Assembly: GCA_031375105.1 (NCBI GenBank)
Contig: JANMHJ010000046.1
Coordinates: 62,001 to 126,000 of the forward strand
Direction of reading: 5' to 3'
DNA from: JANMDU01 sp031375105
GTDB lineage: Bacteria; Pseudomonadota; Gammaproteobacteria; Burkholderiales; Burkholderiaceae_C
DNA: 64,000 nt
Position 1 is the first letter of the stretch; each line of letters opens with the position of its first letter. Of this stretch, positions 19,581-27,368 are shown one piece after another. A program made the translations under genes and the position numbers. The notes under the pieces were generated by a model. That model ran no database searches and was not told the origin of the DNA. It saw only the letters and a list, made by a program, of their open reading frames with translations.

Positions 19581-20255
19581 TTAGAGGATTTTCTTCAGAG
19601 CTGGCCAGACATTGTTGAGCATGATCGGATGAGCCTCTTCCTTTGGATGAATCCGGTCATTTTGGAAGAATTTCAAAGGCTCAGCCACATCGGCCACACC
19701 TTGTAGGAAAAATGGCACAAGAGGCACTTTACGCGCAGCGGCCACAGACTCAAACGCCTTGGCAAACTGCTTCGAATAATCCGCGCCATAGTTGGGTGGC
19801 ACCTGCATACCCAGCAGCAGCACTTTCGCACCGATTTTTTGCGAAGCCTCGGTCATGAAATTCAAATTGTCCTCAGTCATTTTCAGGGGCAGGCCGCGCA
19901 GGGCATCGTTGCCCCCCAACTCAATGATCACATGGCTAGGCTGATGCTGCTTCAACAGCGCAGCGATGCGCGAGCGGCCGCCCGAGGTCGTGTCGCCGCT
20001 GATGCTGGCGTTGACCACTCTAGCGCTGATCTTTTCGAAGGCCAAGCGCTTTTCCAGCAGCGCCACCCAGCCTGTGCCCCGGCGCAGGCCGTATTCCGCG
20101 CTGAGCGAATCGCCCACCACGAGTACAGTGCGCGCTTTGGCTTGTGGCTTTGCTTGTGCCATAGCGAGGAGCGGCGACAATAGCCCCAACCCGCCCGCGA
20201 GCAAGCCCAAACGGCTAAAGTCACGTCTATTCACTGCTACTAACAACTCATTCAT
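19581..20255 (-). CDS. tesA: SGNH-type esterase/lysophospholipase (TesA)
   Basis: Multifunctional acyl-CoA thioesterase/lysophospholipase/arylesterase of the GDSL family. From ATG 20255, 224 aa. A twin-arginine-like signal (NRRDFSRLGLLAGG) points to export. Catalytic blocks: GDSLSAEYG (Ser), GGNDALRG (block III) and NDRIHPKEEAHP (Asp and His). It is divergent from the YbbA-like ATPase gene, the same pairing as in E. coli; the two start codons overlap by two bases. Confidence 0.93.
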   Translation of the reverse strand: MNELLVAVNRRDFSRLGLLAGGLGLLSPLLAMAQAKPQAKARTVLVVGDSLSAEYGLRRGTGWVALLEKRLAFEKISARVVNASISGDTTSGGRSRIAALLKQHQPSHVIIELGGNDALRGLPLKMTEDNLNFMTEASQKIGAKVLLLGMQVPPNYGADYSKQFAKAFESVAAARKVPLVPFFLQGVADVAEPLKFFQNDRIHPKEEAHPIMLNNVWPALKKIL

Positions 20256-20925
20256 GTCTGATCCCATCATTTCTGTGGAGCACGTTTTCAAAAGCGTGAC
20301 GGACTCCACCGGCACACTGGATATTTTGCGCGATATTGATTTCAACGTCCCAGCTAGGGAAACGGTTGCCATCGTCGGCGCTTCTGGTTCAGGAAAAAGC
20401 ACGCTTTTGTCCATCATCGCAGGCTTAGATGTGCCCACAAAGGGCACAGTCAAGCTTGCTGGGCAAGATTTATTTGCCTTCGGCGAAGATGATCGCGCCG
20501 CCTGGCGAGCGCAAAAAGTCGGCTTCGTCTTCCAAAGTTTCCAGCTTTTGGGCAACCTCAGCGCTTTAGAAAACGTGATGCTCCCCTTAGAGCTAGCAGG
20601 CCGCAAAGATGCCAGAGCGCAGGCCACAGACATGCTCAAGCGCGTGGGCTTGGCTGAGCGCTTGAATCACTACCCGAAGGTGATGAGCGGCGGCGAGCAG
20701 CAGCGCGTGGCGCTCGCGCGAGCCTTCGTCGTCGAGCCCGCCGTCTTGCTGGCAGATGAGCCCACAGGCAGCCTAGACTTCGCCACCGGCGAGCGCGTGA
20801 TCCAGCTCATGTTTGAGCTCAACGCCGAACGCGGCACCACATTGGTGATGGTGACGCATGATCGCGCGATTGCCGCGCAATGCAATCAGCGCGTGGTGAT
20901 TGAGGCGGGGCGGATTGCGGTTTGA
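20254..20925 (+). CDS. ybbA: YbbA-like ABC transporter ATP-binding protein
   Basis: 223 aa ATPase of the LolD/MacB class. Walker A GASGSGKST, Q-loop FVFQSFQLL, signature MSGGEQQRVALARA, Walker B AVLLADEPTGSLD and H-loop VMVTHDRAIAA are all intact. In E. coli ybbA stands between tesA and the large permease ybbP; here no permease gene follows. Instead an insertion sequence begins 30 bases downstream, and two degraded copies of this gene's 3' end lie at 23411 and 24549. The ATPase may therefore be an orphan. Confidence 0.94.
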   Translation: MSDPIISVEHVFKSVTDSTGTLDILRDIDFNVPARETVAIVGASGSGKSTLLSIIAGLDVPTKGTVKLAGQDLFAFGEDDRAAWRAQKVGFVFQSFQLLGNLSALENVMLPLELAGRKDARAQATDMLKRVGLAERLNHYPKVMSGGEQQRVALARAFVVEPAVLLADEPTGSLDFATGERVIQLMFELNAERGTTLVMVTHDRAIAAQCNQRVVIEAGRIAV

Positions 20926-20954
20926 TCTGCGTTGCTTGATTGCTGGGTAAATTA

Positions 20955-22007
20955 ATGGGGTATCCCTTTAGCTCCACAAATGGCAAAATAGCCAGATGGC
21001 CGCATCCAATACAGCCCCCATTGGGGGAGCAGATTACCCCACGACCTGGGTTCAGTTTCTTGATTGGTTCCATTCCGAGCAGGCCTGCCAAGAATACTTG
21101 GAAAAATTGCGTTGGCGCGATGGTCTGGTTTGCCCCAAGTGTGGCCTAGTCAGCCAAGTCCAACGAATCAGTCGTAGTCGGCTCATCTGTCCCTCATGCA
21201 GACACCAGGCCACCGTTACAGCGGGGACAATTTTTGACAAGACGCGCACCGAGTTGCGGGTCTGGTTTGCCGCCATTTGGTACATCACCAACCAAAAGCA
21301 CGGCGTGAGCGCCCTAGGCTTGCAACGCGTGCTGGGGCTGGGAAGCTATGAGACGGCCTGGACGATGCTGCACCGATTGCGCCGCGCCATGGTGCGACCC
21401 GATAGGGACTTGCTGTGCGGTGAGGTAGAGGTTGACGAAACCTATTTGGCACTCACAGATCGGCAAAACCCCATCTCTGCTGTGGGGCGCAAGAGCAACA
21501 CCAGCAAGGTATTGGTGGCTATTGCGGTGGAGATACTCAAGCCCAAAGGTTTCGGCCGAATCCGCATCCAGCAAATTGAAGCTGGGGACGAAGCGCACCT
21601 GATGCCGTTTGTGAAAGAGGCCGTGGCTGCGGGGGCGACTATTCGCAGCGATGGATCGCCAGCTTACAGGAACTTGCAAGAGTCGGGCTATGAACACCGG
21701 GTCACGGTACATCTGGGATCAAAAACGCCTGCACATGAGTCCATGCCGGGCGTACATAGAGTGGCAGCGCTGCTTCAGCGCTGGATGGTGGGCACGCACC
21801 ACGGCGCGGTTCAGCCGCCGCAACTGGACTATTATTTGGACGAATTCGTCTTTCGATTCAACCGCAGAACTTCACGCTCACGAGGGTTGCTGTTCTATCG
21901 CTTACTCCAGCAGGCGGTGATGACCAAGCCGGTGACATATGGAGCAATAGTCGAAATCAAGGAAAAATCCGGGATTTCGTAGATGTGGAGCTAAAGGGAT
22001 ACCCCAT
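20955..22007 (+). mobile_element. IS1595-type insertion sequence, complete
   Basis: 1053-bp element with perfect 24-bp terminal inverted repeats, ATGGGGTATCCCTTTAGCTC plus CACA at the left (20955-20978) and its complement at the right (21984-22007). It is flanked by a perfect 8-bp target duplication GTAAATTA at 20947-20954 and 22008-22015. Intact ends, intact transposase and identical duplications indicate a recent insertion. The 8-bp duplication fits the IS1595 family. Confidence 0.95.
20996..21982 (+). CDS. IS1595-family transposase
   Basis: 328 aa. An N-terminal zinc ribbon is visible (CPKCGLVSQ about 38-46 and CPSCRHQ about 58-64), followed by the ISXO2-like DDE/DDN domain: VEVDETYLAL, ATIRSDGSPAY and the C-terminal YYLDEFVFRFNRR typical of the family. 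It spans nearly the whole element between the inverted repeats. Catalyses its own excision and insertion. No passenger gene. Confidence 0.95.
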   Translation: MAASNTAPIGGADYPTTWVQFLDWFHSEQACQEYLEKLRWRDGLVCPKCGLVSQVQRISRSRLICPSCRHQATVTAGTIFDKTRTELRVWFAAIWYITNQKHGVSALGLQRVLGLGSYETAWTMLHRLRRAMVRPDRDLLCGEVEVDETYLALTDRQNPISAVGRKSNTSKVLVAIAVEILKPKGFGRIRIQQIEAGDEAHLMPFVKEAVAAGATIRSDGSPAYRNLQESGYEHRVTVHLGSKTPAHESMPGVHRVAALLQRWMVGTHHGAVQPPQLDYYLDEFVFRFNRRTSRSRGLLFYRLLQQAVMTKPVTYGAIVEIKEKSGIS

Positions 22008-22067
22008 GTAAATTAACAGGAAAATCACTTCCTTGCATTTGCACCGCTTAACCGCCAGATATTCGCC

Positions 22068-22280
22068 ATGACCGACCAAGAACTCAAAGACCTCGTTGCC
22101 AGCCTCGCTGTAGGCCAAGCTAAATCTGACCAAAAAATGGCTGAGCTAACTGCCGCTGTAGATAGACGCAACAACCCACTTTCTATTAAAATCACAGCAT
22201 GCAAACCGCCACACTCACAACATCTGCACAAACTCCACGTCGCTCGAACTCAAAGAAAGCAGCCCCACAGCCTGGCGTAG
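22068..22280 (+). pseudogene. 5' fragment of a small coiled-coil protein gene
   Basis: Begins MTDQELKDLVASLAVGQAKS, like the N-terminus of small coiled-coil proteins common in these genomes, which continue with many TDxQ-type heptads. Here the heptads stop after about 30 residues, where a degenerate repeat begins, and the rest (HLHKLHVARTQRK) is unrelated sequence read in the frame of the next ORF's antitoxin region. I take it as truncated by the repeat insertion. Confidence 0.5.
22151..22199 (+). repeat. Degenerate dispersed palindromic repeat
   Basis: Weak copy: GCCGCTGTAGATAGACGCA then CTATTAAAATCACAGCA. It interrupts the small coiled-coil gene and its last base begins the ATG of the next ORF. 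Confidence 0.4.
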
Positions 22281-22390
22281 CGTTGCGTCCAGTGCCACGC
22301 TTAGCTGTTGCGGATCAATCGGTGTTTGAAGCCATTGCAGCAAGCCGCCAATTCACTTTGACAGGCCTGAAGAAGCTAGTCGCCCGTTAA
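22199..22390 (+). CDS. Short ORF before a YafO-type toxin, candidate antitoxin
   Basis: 63 aa, basic and Ala/Pro-rich (RRSNSKKAAPQPG), with a C-terminal segment SVFEAIAASRQFTLTGLKKL that could form helices. It ends 6 bases before the YafO-like gene. Size, polarity and spacing fit an antitoxin, but it does not resemble YafN or other antitoxin families that I know. Its start codon is at the edge of a degenerate repeat. Confidence 0.5.
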   Translation: MQTATLTTSAQTPRRSNSKKAAPQPGVALRPVPRLAVADQSVFEAIAASRQFTLTGLKKLVAR

Positions 22391-22396
22391 TCGGGT

Positions 22397-22858
22397 ATGC
22401 CAGCAAAGCCAACGCCTGCAACGGCACCCAAGGCCTGCTTATCGCCATGGCTGCAAGAAGCCTTTGCAACAGAAAGTATTGATGCGCAGCATTTCATCGG
22501 TCTATTCTTGCAATGGAAGCAAGATGGTGAGGATGAGAGCTATTTCTTTGGCAAGGACGCATTGAATTTGCAATCCAGCCTCGTGCGCCATGTGCATATG
22601 GTGCCGCTTTCCACGCCCGATGCGCTAGCCGCTTGGGATACCAATTGGCAGCGCCACAGAAAGCGTGTCAGTGATCGATTCCTCTTCTACGTTGACGGCG
22701 GCATCCATGGCTATCTTTTGCTCTACATCGTCAACGATCCGGGGGCACACGAATTTCTCAGCAAAAAAGACGCTGCCAATCAACTTGTACGCAGCGCGAT
22801 TGAAGCCATGGCCGATGAGTTTTACCACTTCGGTACGGTAGCGCCAACCTCACTGTGA
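22397..22858 (+). CDS. YafO-family toxin (putative mRNA interferase)
   Basis: 153 aa. From about residue 30 it follows the YafO pattern: FLQWKQDGEDESYFFGKDAL, RHVHMVPL, a W near 75, RVSDRFLFYVDGG and LLLYIVNDPGAHEF. E. coli YafO is a ribosome-dependent mRNA endonuclease; I infer the same for this one. It follows the 63-aa ORF by 6 bases and has no Shine-Dalgarno of its own, so coupled translation is likely. The N-terminal 25 residues are extra relative to YafO. Confidence 0.75.
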   Translation: MPAKPTPATAPKACLSPWLQEAFATESIDAQHFIGLFLQWKQDGEDESYFFGKDALNLQSSLVRHVHMVPLSTPDALAAWDTNWQRHRKRVSDRFLFYVDGGIHGYLLLYIVNDPGAHEFLSKKDAANQLVRSAIEAMADEFYHFGTVAPTSL

Positions 22859-22873
22859 CATGATGATTAAACG

Positions 22874-23170
22874 ATGAATGAAATGCTCTTTAAGCCTAAC
22901 CGATACGATGTATTAAGCAAGTTTGGTTTCTCGGAAGGTTCGCTTCTCACAAACTCAGAGCTGCCTTTGCTCGAAGCGGTATGTGACGAAGTTGTTCAGA
23001 GGTTGCCGATAGTCGACGGCCGATGGACTGCGGAAAAATGCTTTTGTAATTTTCATTACGTGATGTTTTTCGATGCAATAACGAACAAAAGCAACTGTTT
23101 TTATGACCTAGAAGAAAAGCATCGCCGTCGGATAGTGCGCGCGCTGGATGATGCTAATTTGTTGCTTTAA
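22874..23170 (+). CDS. Small hypothetical protein
   Basis: 98 aa, not recognised. Cysteines occur in EKCFCNFHY; the middle is aromatic (YVMFFDAITNKSNCFYDLEE) and the C-terminus helical (KHRRRIVRALDDANLLL). No signal or membrane segment. It starts 16 bases after the YafO-like gene and may belong to the same transcript. AT-richer than housekeeping genes nearby. Confidence 0.55.
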   Translation: MNEMLFKPNRYDVLSKFGFSEGSLLTNSELPLLEAVCDEVVQRLPIVDGRWTAEKCFCNFHYVMFFDAITNKSNCFYDLEEKHRRRIVRALDDANLLL

Positions 23171-23328
23171 GGTCACCATAGCGAATGCTGTGACCAACTC
23201 CAAGCTCGACTTTCACCCGAAGACCAGCGGATGATTAACGTCCCCACATTGTTACTAATGTCGTTACGAGAGGTGGGCATTGCAACCACCTACGAGTAGT
23301 TTTTTTCATAACTGTTTGAAAAGAAATC

Positions 23329-23378
23329 AGCCTTTCGCCGTCATAGAATCTGCGTGAAGCGCTATTGAATTGGTAGCG
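23329..23378 (+). repeat. Dispersed palindromic repeat, intergenic
   Basis: Forward copy: CGCCGTCATAGAATCTGCGT and GCGCTATTGAATTGGTAGCG. It lies in the 335-base gap 23171-23505, which otherwise holds only the ABC relic at 23411. Confidence 0.85.
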
Positions 23379-23410
23379 TACATCTGATATTGGAAGACCT
23401 GACCCTAACG

Positions 23411-23476
23411 CTGATTGCGGCGCAATGCAACCAGCGCGTGGTCATTGAAGCGGGGCTGATGGATAATCCAGTGTAA
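23411..23476 (+). pseudogene. Relic of a YbbA-like ABC ATPase 3' end (copy B)
   Basis: Translates as LIAAQCNQRVVIEAGLMDN... and then stops. A 42-base core (from GATTGCGGCGCAATGCAACC) matches the 3' end of the intact ATPase gene at 20868-20909 with about four mismatches. No Walker motifs precede it. It is a fragment, not a gene. Confidence 0.8.
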
Positions 23477-23505
23477 AACCAACGCTAAGCGACATACAAC
23501 GGTGC

Positions 23506-24417
23506 CTAGTTGAGTGGTGGTTTGTTTTGAGTGAGCAATTGTTGGTCGCGCTGTGCCTGTTTGTTGGCCTCGGCGCGTTGCTGCTCTGCTTCGATTGTTG
23601 CGCAGTCTGGAACATCGAGACTATGCAACGTAAGCTGCCACTTTTCGCCGTTGAATTGCAATTGGGTATCGACCCTGCGATCGAAATGTTCGTAGGGACC
23701 ACGTCTATTTGGACCTTGGATGGACACACGCGCGCCCAAATACGCGTAGGTTGCGCGCTCGAAGTCCTCGGTCTTTTCGGGCCGCGCATGCTGCGTGACG
23801 CGCTTGCACGGCGTATGCGTCGACGCTGCCGCTCGCGCTGCACCGTCGGGAAGGGTCAACCCTGGAAACCAAAAGTCGGCGCTAGATTGGTAGGTTCCTG
23901 CGCGCAGTATGACCGAGCCATCGCCCGATTGGCCGTAGGGTCGCTTCAAGTGGGCAGCTATAGTTGGAATGTCGCGAATCAAGCGAGCATCACTAGTGGT
24001 GGCTCTGATAACGGGGAAGAACGACGTACTCGATGCATCTTGTAGGTACTTCGTTTGTAACTGGGGACCTTGTAACAACGCTTCCAATACGGCGTTGCCG
24101 TGGTAGTCTAGTTTTACGTCTTTGGGCAGAGTAACAGCAACGGTGACCTTGACGCCAATCTGCTGGCCTTGGAGCATGAGCGGCTCTTCGGCATGAAGCC
24201 GCATGTTGATTGGTGCGACCATTGATCGGAACTGAGAACGATTAATTTCATATCTCAGAAAGGATTGAAAAAATATCCAAGCTACCACCAGCGAAACGGC
24301 GGCAAGGATGCGGAACCCGACTACATTGAAATTGCGCAGGCTCACCCAAAGGAGGACGGCTGGAAGCCCCAAAAAAAAGATGCTGCCAATGAGAATATAC
24401 GCAGGTAAGTCAATCAT
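23506..24417 (-). CDS. Hypothetical membrane-anchored protein
   Basis: 303 aa, not recognised. Two N-terminal hydrophobic segments (about 5-27, AYILIGSIFFLGLPAVLLWV, and about 34-53) are followed by a soluble domain of mixed beta character and a Gln-rich C-terminus (AEQQRAEANKQAQRDQQLL). The soluble part probably faces the periplasm. The gene is flanked by two ABC-tail relics and lies in the accessory patch. Confidence 0.6.
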   Translation of the reverse strand: MIDLPAYILIGSIFFLGLPAVLLWVSLRNFNVVGFRILAAVSLVVAWIFFQSFLRYEINRSQFRSMVAPINMRLHAEEPLMLQGQQIGVKVTVAVTLPKDVKLDYHGNAVLEALLQGPQLQTKYLQDASSTSFFPVIRATTSDARLIRDIPTIAAHLKRPYGQSGDGSVILRAGTYQSSADFWFPGLTLPDGAARAAASTHTPCKRVTQHARPEKTEDFERATYAYLGARVSIQGPNRRGPYEHFDRRVDTQLQFNGEKWQLTLHSLDVPDCATIEAEQQRAEANKQAQRDQQLLTQNKPPLN

Positions 24418-24548
24418 CTAGATAATTCTGGGTTACATCAACATTTCGCGGTCATTCTATATCTCAGAGAAGCCGGCTTACTGGTGCGAAGAATGCCAGT
24501 GTTCATGATCAGAGGCTAATGTGTGCGCTGAAATGGAAGTCAGGACTC

Positions 24549-24620
24549 CATGTGAAAGATCGCGCGATTGCGGCATCGCGTAACCGGCGCATGGTGATTG
24601 AAACTGGACAGATGGTTGCT
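24549..24620 (+). pseudogene. Relic of an ABC ATPase 3' end (copy C)
   Basis: Reads HVKDRAIAASRNRRMVIETG, clearly homologous to VTHDRAIAAQCNQRVVIEAG of the intact ATPase, but more diverged than copy B. It runs into the lysC promoter region. The 317-base gap 24418-24734 holds only this relic and the promoter. Confidence 0.7.
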
Positions 24621-24644
24621 TCAGTGCGCTGCCTAGGGCTGCCC

Positions 24645-24673
24645 TTAGGAAAGTCCATCGCTCGATTTATAAT
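24645..24673 (+). promoter_or_regulatory. Candidate sigma-70 promoter of lysC
   Basis: Perfect -10 box TATAAT at 24668-24673, 17 bases after a weak -35 TTAGGA at 24645-24650. Located 61 bases before the lysC start. No lysine riboswitch is apparent. Confidence 0.5.
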
Positions 24674-24734
24674 CGTAGGCTTTGCTGTTTGCAGCCGCAA
24701 ATAGCGCTTCTTTAGCCTTTGAAATTACAAACGC

Positions 24735-26003
24735 ATGGCTTTGATCGTACATAAATATGGGGGCACCTCAATGGGGTCGCCTGAGCGCATTCGCAATGTG
24801 GCCAAGCGCGTGGCCAAATGGGCGCGGGCGGGGCATCAGATGGTGGTGGTGCCGTCTGCTATGAGCGGGGAGACCAATCGCTTGTTGGCGCTCGCCAAAG
24901 AGCTTTCGCCTAGCAAGCCTGGCATCGCTTATTCACGTGAGCTGGATCAGCTGGCCGCTACGGGCGAGCAGGCCTCTTCCGCACTGCTGGCGATTGCCTT
25001 GCAAGCCGAGGGCATGGAATCTGTGAGCTACAGCGGCTGGCAAGTGCCGATTAAAACGGATAGTTCGTTTACCAAAGCGCGCATCGAAAGCATTGACGAC
25101 AAGCGTATTCGCGCTGATTTGACTGCTGGCCGCGTGGTGATCGTCACTGGTTTTCAGGGTGTGGATCCAGAAGGCAATGTGACGACGCTGGGGCGCGGCG
25201 GCTCGGATACTTCCGCTGTGGCTGTAGCAGCTGCGATGAAGGCGGCTGAGTGCCTGATTTACACCGATGTAGATGGCGTGTACACGACTGATCCGCGCGT
25301 CGTGCCCGAAGCGCGGCGGCTGCACACGGTGAGCTTTGAAGAGATGCTGGAAATGGCCAGTATGGGCTCCAAAGTGCTGCAAATCCGCTCGGTGGAGTTT
25401 GCGGGCAAATACAAAGTGCCCCTGCGCGTGCTCTCCAGTTTCACAAGCTGGGATATTGATATCAACGAAGAGGCCAAATCGGGCACTTTGATCACTTTTG
25501 AGGAAGATGAAAACATGGAACAAGCCGTCGTCTCCGGCATCGCTTTTAACCGCGATGAAGCGAAAATCTCGATCCTGGGCGTGCCAGATACGCCAGGCAT
25601 TGCCTACAACATCTTGGGCGCGGTGGCCGATGCCAACATTGAGGTGGACATCATCATCCAAAACATCTCCAAAGACGGCAAAACAGATTTCAGTTTCACC
25701 GTGCATCGTAACGACTACGCCAAAACCGTGGATTTGCTCAAAGCCAATGTGTTGCCCAAGCTCGGCGCAGCAGAGATCGTGGGCGACACGAAAATCTGCA
25801 AGGTGAGCATCGTCGGCATCGGCATGCGCAGCCATGTGGGCATTGCCAGCAAAATGTTCCGCTCGCTCTCGGAAGAGGGCATCAATATCCAAATGATCTC
25901 GACCAGCGAAATCAAAACATCGGTGGTGATTGACGAGAAATACATGGAGCTGGCTGTGCGCGCGCTGCACAAGGCTTTTGATCTGGATCAGCCTGCGGCT
26001 TGA
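24735..26003 (+). CDS. lysC: Aspartate kinase
   Basis: Phosphorylates aspartate, first step to lysine, threonine and methionine. 422 aa, the monofunctional type. N-terminal kinase domain with KYGGTSMGSPERI, TGEQASSALL and GRGGSDTSAVAVAAAM; C-terminal pair of ACT domains (ISILGVPDTPGIAYNILGAV and VSIVGIGMRSHVGIASKMF) for feedback control. It ends just before a strong bidirectional terminator. Confidence 0.97.
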   Translation: MALIVHKYGGTSMGSPERIRNVAKRVAKWARAGHQMVVVPSAMSGETNRLLALAKELSPSKPGIAYSRELDQLAATGEQASSALLAIALQAEGMESVSYSGWQVPIKTDSSFTKARIESIDDKRIRADLTAGRVVIVTGFQGVDPEGNVTTLGRGGSDTSAVAVAAAMKAAECLIYTDVDGVYTTDPRVVPEARRLHTVSFEEMLEMASMGSKVLQIRSVEFAGKYKVPLRVLSSFTSWDIDINEEAKSGTLITFEEDENMEQAVVSGIAFNRDEAKISILGVPDTPGIAYNILGAVADANIEVDIIIQNISKDGKTDFSFTVHRNDYAKTVDLLKANVLPKLGAAEIVGDTKICKVSIVGIGMRSHVGIASKMFRSLSEEGINIQMISTSEIKTSVVIDEKYMELAVRALHKAFDLDQPAA

Positions 26004-26025
26004 TCTGCTCTCGATCCAAGAATGC

Positions 26026-26051
26026 AAAAAGCCACCTCGCGGTGGCTTTTT
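26026..26051. terminator. Bidirectional intrinsic terminator
   Basis: AAAAAGCCACC-TCGC-GGTGGCTTTTT, a perfect stem with A- and T-runs on both sides. It lies between convergent lysC and the cytochrome gene and serves both. Confidence 0.95.
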
Positions 26052-26069
26052 GTTGAGCAGGCGAAAAGC

Positions 26070-26396
26070 TTACTTGACCGACATCACCCAAGCAGCCAGT
26101 TTGGTGGCTTCGGCTTCGTTAACTTGCGGGTTTGCGGGCATGGGCACAGCGCCCCAGTTGCCTTTGCCGGGCGTGCTGCCTTTTTGGATCTTCTCGGCGA
26201 GCATTTTCACGGCATCTTTGTCGCTGGCGTATTTGCCGGCAACGTCTTTGTAAGAAGGGCCGACCATTTTTTTGTCTACCGCGTGGCAAGCCATGCAATT
26301 TTTAGCTGTTGCGAGGGCAGTGTCAGCGAAAGCAGGGGCTTGCACGCTGCTTAGGGCGGCGGCAATGGAAAAGAGGGCTAAGAGGCGAATTTTCAT
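26070..26396 (-). CDS. Periplasmic class I cytochrome c (c551-like)
   Basis: Small electron carrier, 108 aa from ATG 26396, which has AAGGAAG 5 bases upstream. Signal peptide to about residue 24 (MKIRLLALFSIAAALSSVQA), haem motif CMACH, and a distal Met in GAVPMPANP. GPSYKDVAGKY and the C-terminal AAWVMSVK are typical of the c551/c552 family. Partner oxidase or reductase is not in the window. Confidence 0.95.
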   Translation of the reverse strand: MKIRLLALFSIAAALSSVQAPAFADTALATAKNCMACHAVDKKMVGPSYKDVAGKYASDKDAVKMLAEKIQKGSTPGKGNWGAVPMPANPQVNEAEATKLAAWVMSVK

Positions 26397-26607
26397 TGTC
26401 TTCCTTAAAAGCGCAAGGCTTGGGTTCAAGCTATTCTTGCAATACACTGGTGATAACGCGATTCTAGGTGCTTAGGTTGACATTTGGCTGCTGAGCGAGC
26501 AGAGCCTCTAAAATTCGCCAAATTCGGTTAAGTGAAGCCATCAAAGCCCTATTTTGATGGTGTGAGTGATGAAAATGGGCGTTTTGTCCATGTATGAAGG
26601 AGTTGCC

Positions 26608-26847
26608 ATGTTGTTCTTAGGCTTGGGTGTCGTCTTGTTATTGATGAAATACCTTGAAATGGGTGCGGTCGCCAACTGGAGCTGGTGGGTTGTTTTGGCA
26701 CCGTTTGGCTTGGCTGTTATTTGGTGGGCTTGGGCGGATGCTTCGGGTTATACCAAGCGCAAAGCCATGGAAAAGATGGACAAACGCAAGGCAGATCGCC
26801 AAGCGCAGAATCGTGAAGCCCTGGGCTTGGGCACACGGCGCAAGTGA
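26608..26847 (+). CDS. Small Trp-rich membrane protein (TIGR04438 type)
   Basis: 79 aa. Two adjoining hydrophobic segments (MLFLGLGVVLLLMKYLEMG and NWSWWVVLAPFGLAVIWWAW) followed by a charged tail KRKAMEKMDKRKADRQ. This is the pattern of the family Trp-rich protein found in Burkholderiales; function unknown. I start it at ATG 26608 because AAGGAG (26597-26602) precedes it and family members begin there. Confidence 0.88.
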   Translation: MLFLGLGVVLLLMKYLEMGAVANWSWWVVLAPFGLAVIWWAWADASGYTKRKAMEKMDKRKADRQAQNREALGLGTRRK

Positions 26848-26866
26848 TACAAGCTAACCCACCTAG

Positions 26867-26925
26867 ATGCTATTAATTTAGTAGCGTCCTGCGCATATTC
26901 TATAAGGGCAATCAGCCCTTTTTAC
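26867..26925 (-). repeat. Dispersed palindromic repeat acting as terminator
   Basis: Long reverse copy. Its outer hairpin AAGGGC-AATCA-GCCCTTTTT (26904-26923) ends with a T-run on the plus strand, right after the Trp-rich gene, so it can serve as that gene's terminator. Confidence 0.85.
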
Positions 26926-26936
26926 CTAAAAATTGC

Positions 26937-27347
26937 ATGCAAATCACCGAAAAACCGCCCGTTGCCACGCCCTATGAATGGATCGGCGGCGAAGAGCGCG
27001 TCAAGGCGCTGGTGGAGCGCTTTTATGACCTGATGGATTTGGAGCCCGAGTTTGCACGGCTGCGCCAAGTGCATGGCGAAAGCTTGGACAACGCTCGCCA
27101 ACGCACCTTTTGGTTCCTCTGCGGTTGGCTCGGCGGCCCGCAGTATTACACCGAAAAATTCGGCCACCCGCGTCTGCGTGCGCGGCATATGCATGTACCG
27201 ATTGGCATTTTGGAGCGCGACCAGTGGCTCGCTTGCATGGATCGCGCAATGGGCGAGACGGGTGTGCCCGAAGATTTGCGCGCTCGCCTGCGGGAGAGCT
27301 TTTTCCAGACGGCAGATTTCATGCGCAATCAAGGCGTGCCTGCTTAA
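26937..27347 (+). CDS. Group II truncated haemoglobin
   Basis: 136-aa 2/2 haemoglobin of the GlbO/YjbI class; binds haem and handles oxygen or nitric oxide. Distinctive are YEWIGGEERVKALVERFYDLM, FWFLCGWLGGPQYY with the group II Trp, HPRLRARHMHVPIG with the proximal His, and WLACMDRAM. The gene is 21 bases before def, a short gap that may mean cotranscription. Confidence 0.95.
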   Translation: MQITEKPPVATPYEWIGGEERVKALVERFYDLMDLEPEFARLRQVHGESLDNARQRTFWFLCGWLGGPQYYTEKFGHPRLRARHMHVPIGILERDQWLACMDRAMGETGVPEDLRARLRESFFQTADFMRNQGVPA

Positions 27348-27368
27348 CTCAAGGCGGCAAGAGACATC

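Noticed and set aside
24933..26027. 364-aa open frame on the minus strand opposite lysC
   Set aside because: Antisense shadow of a clear aspartate kinase gene; no recognisable domain.
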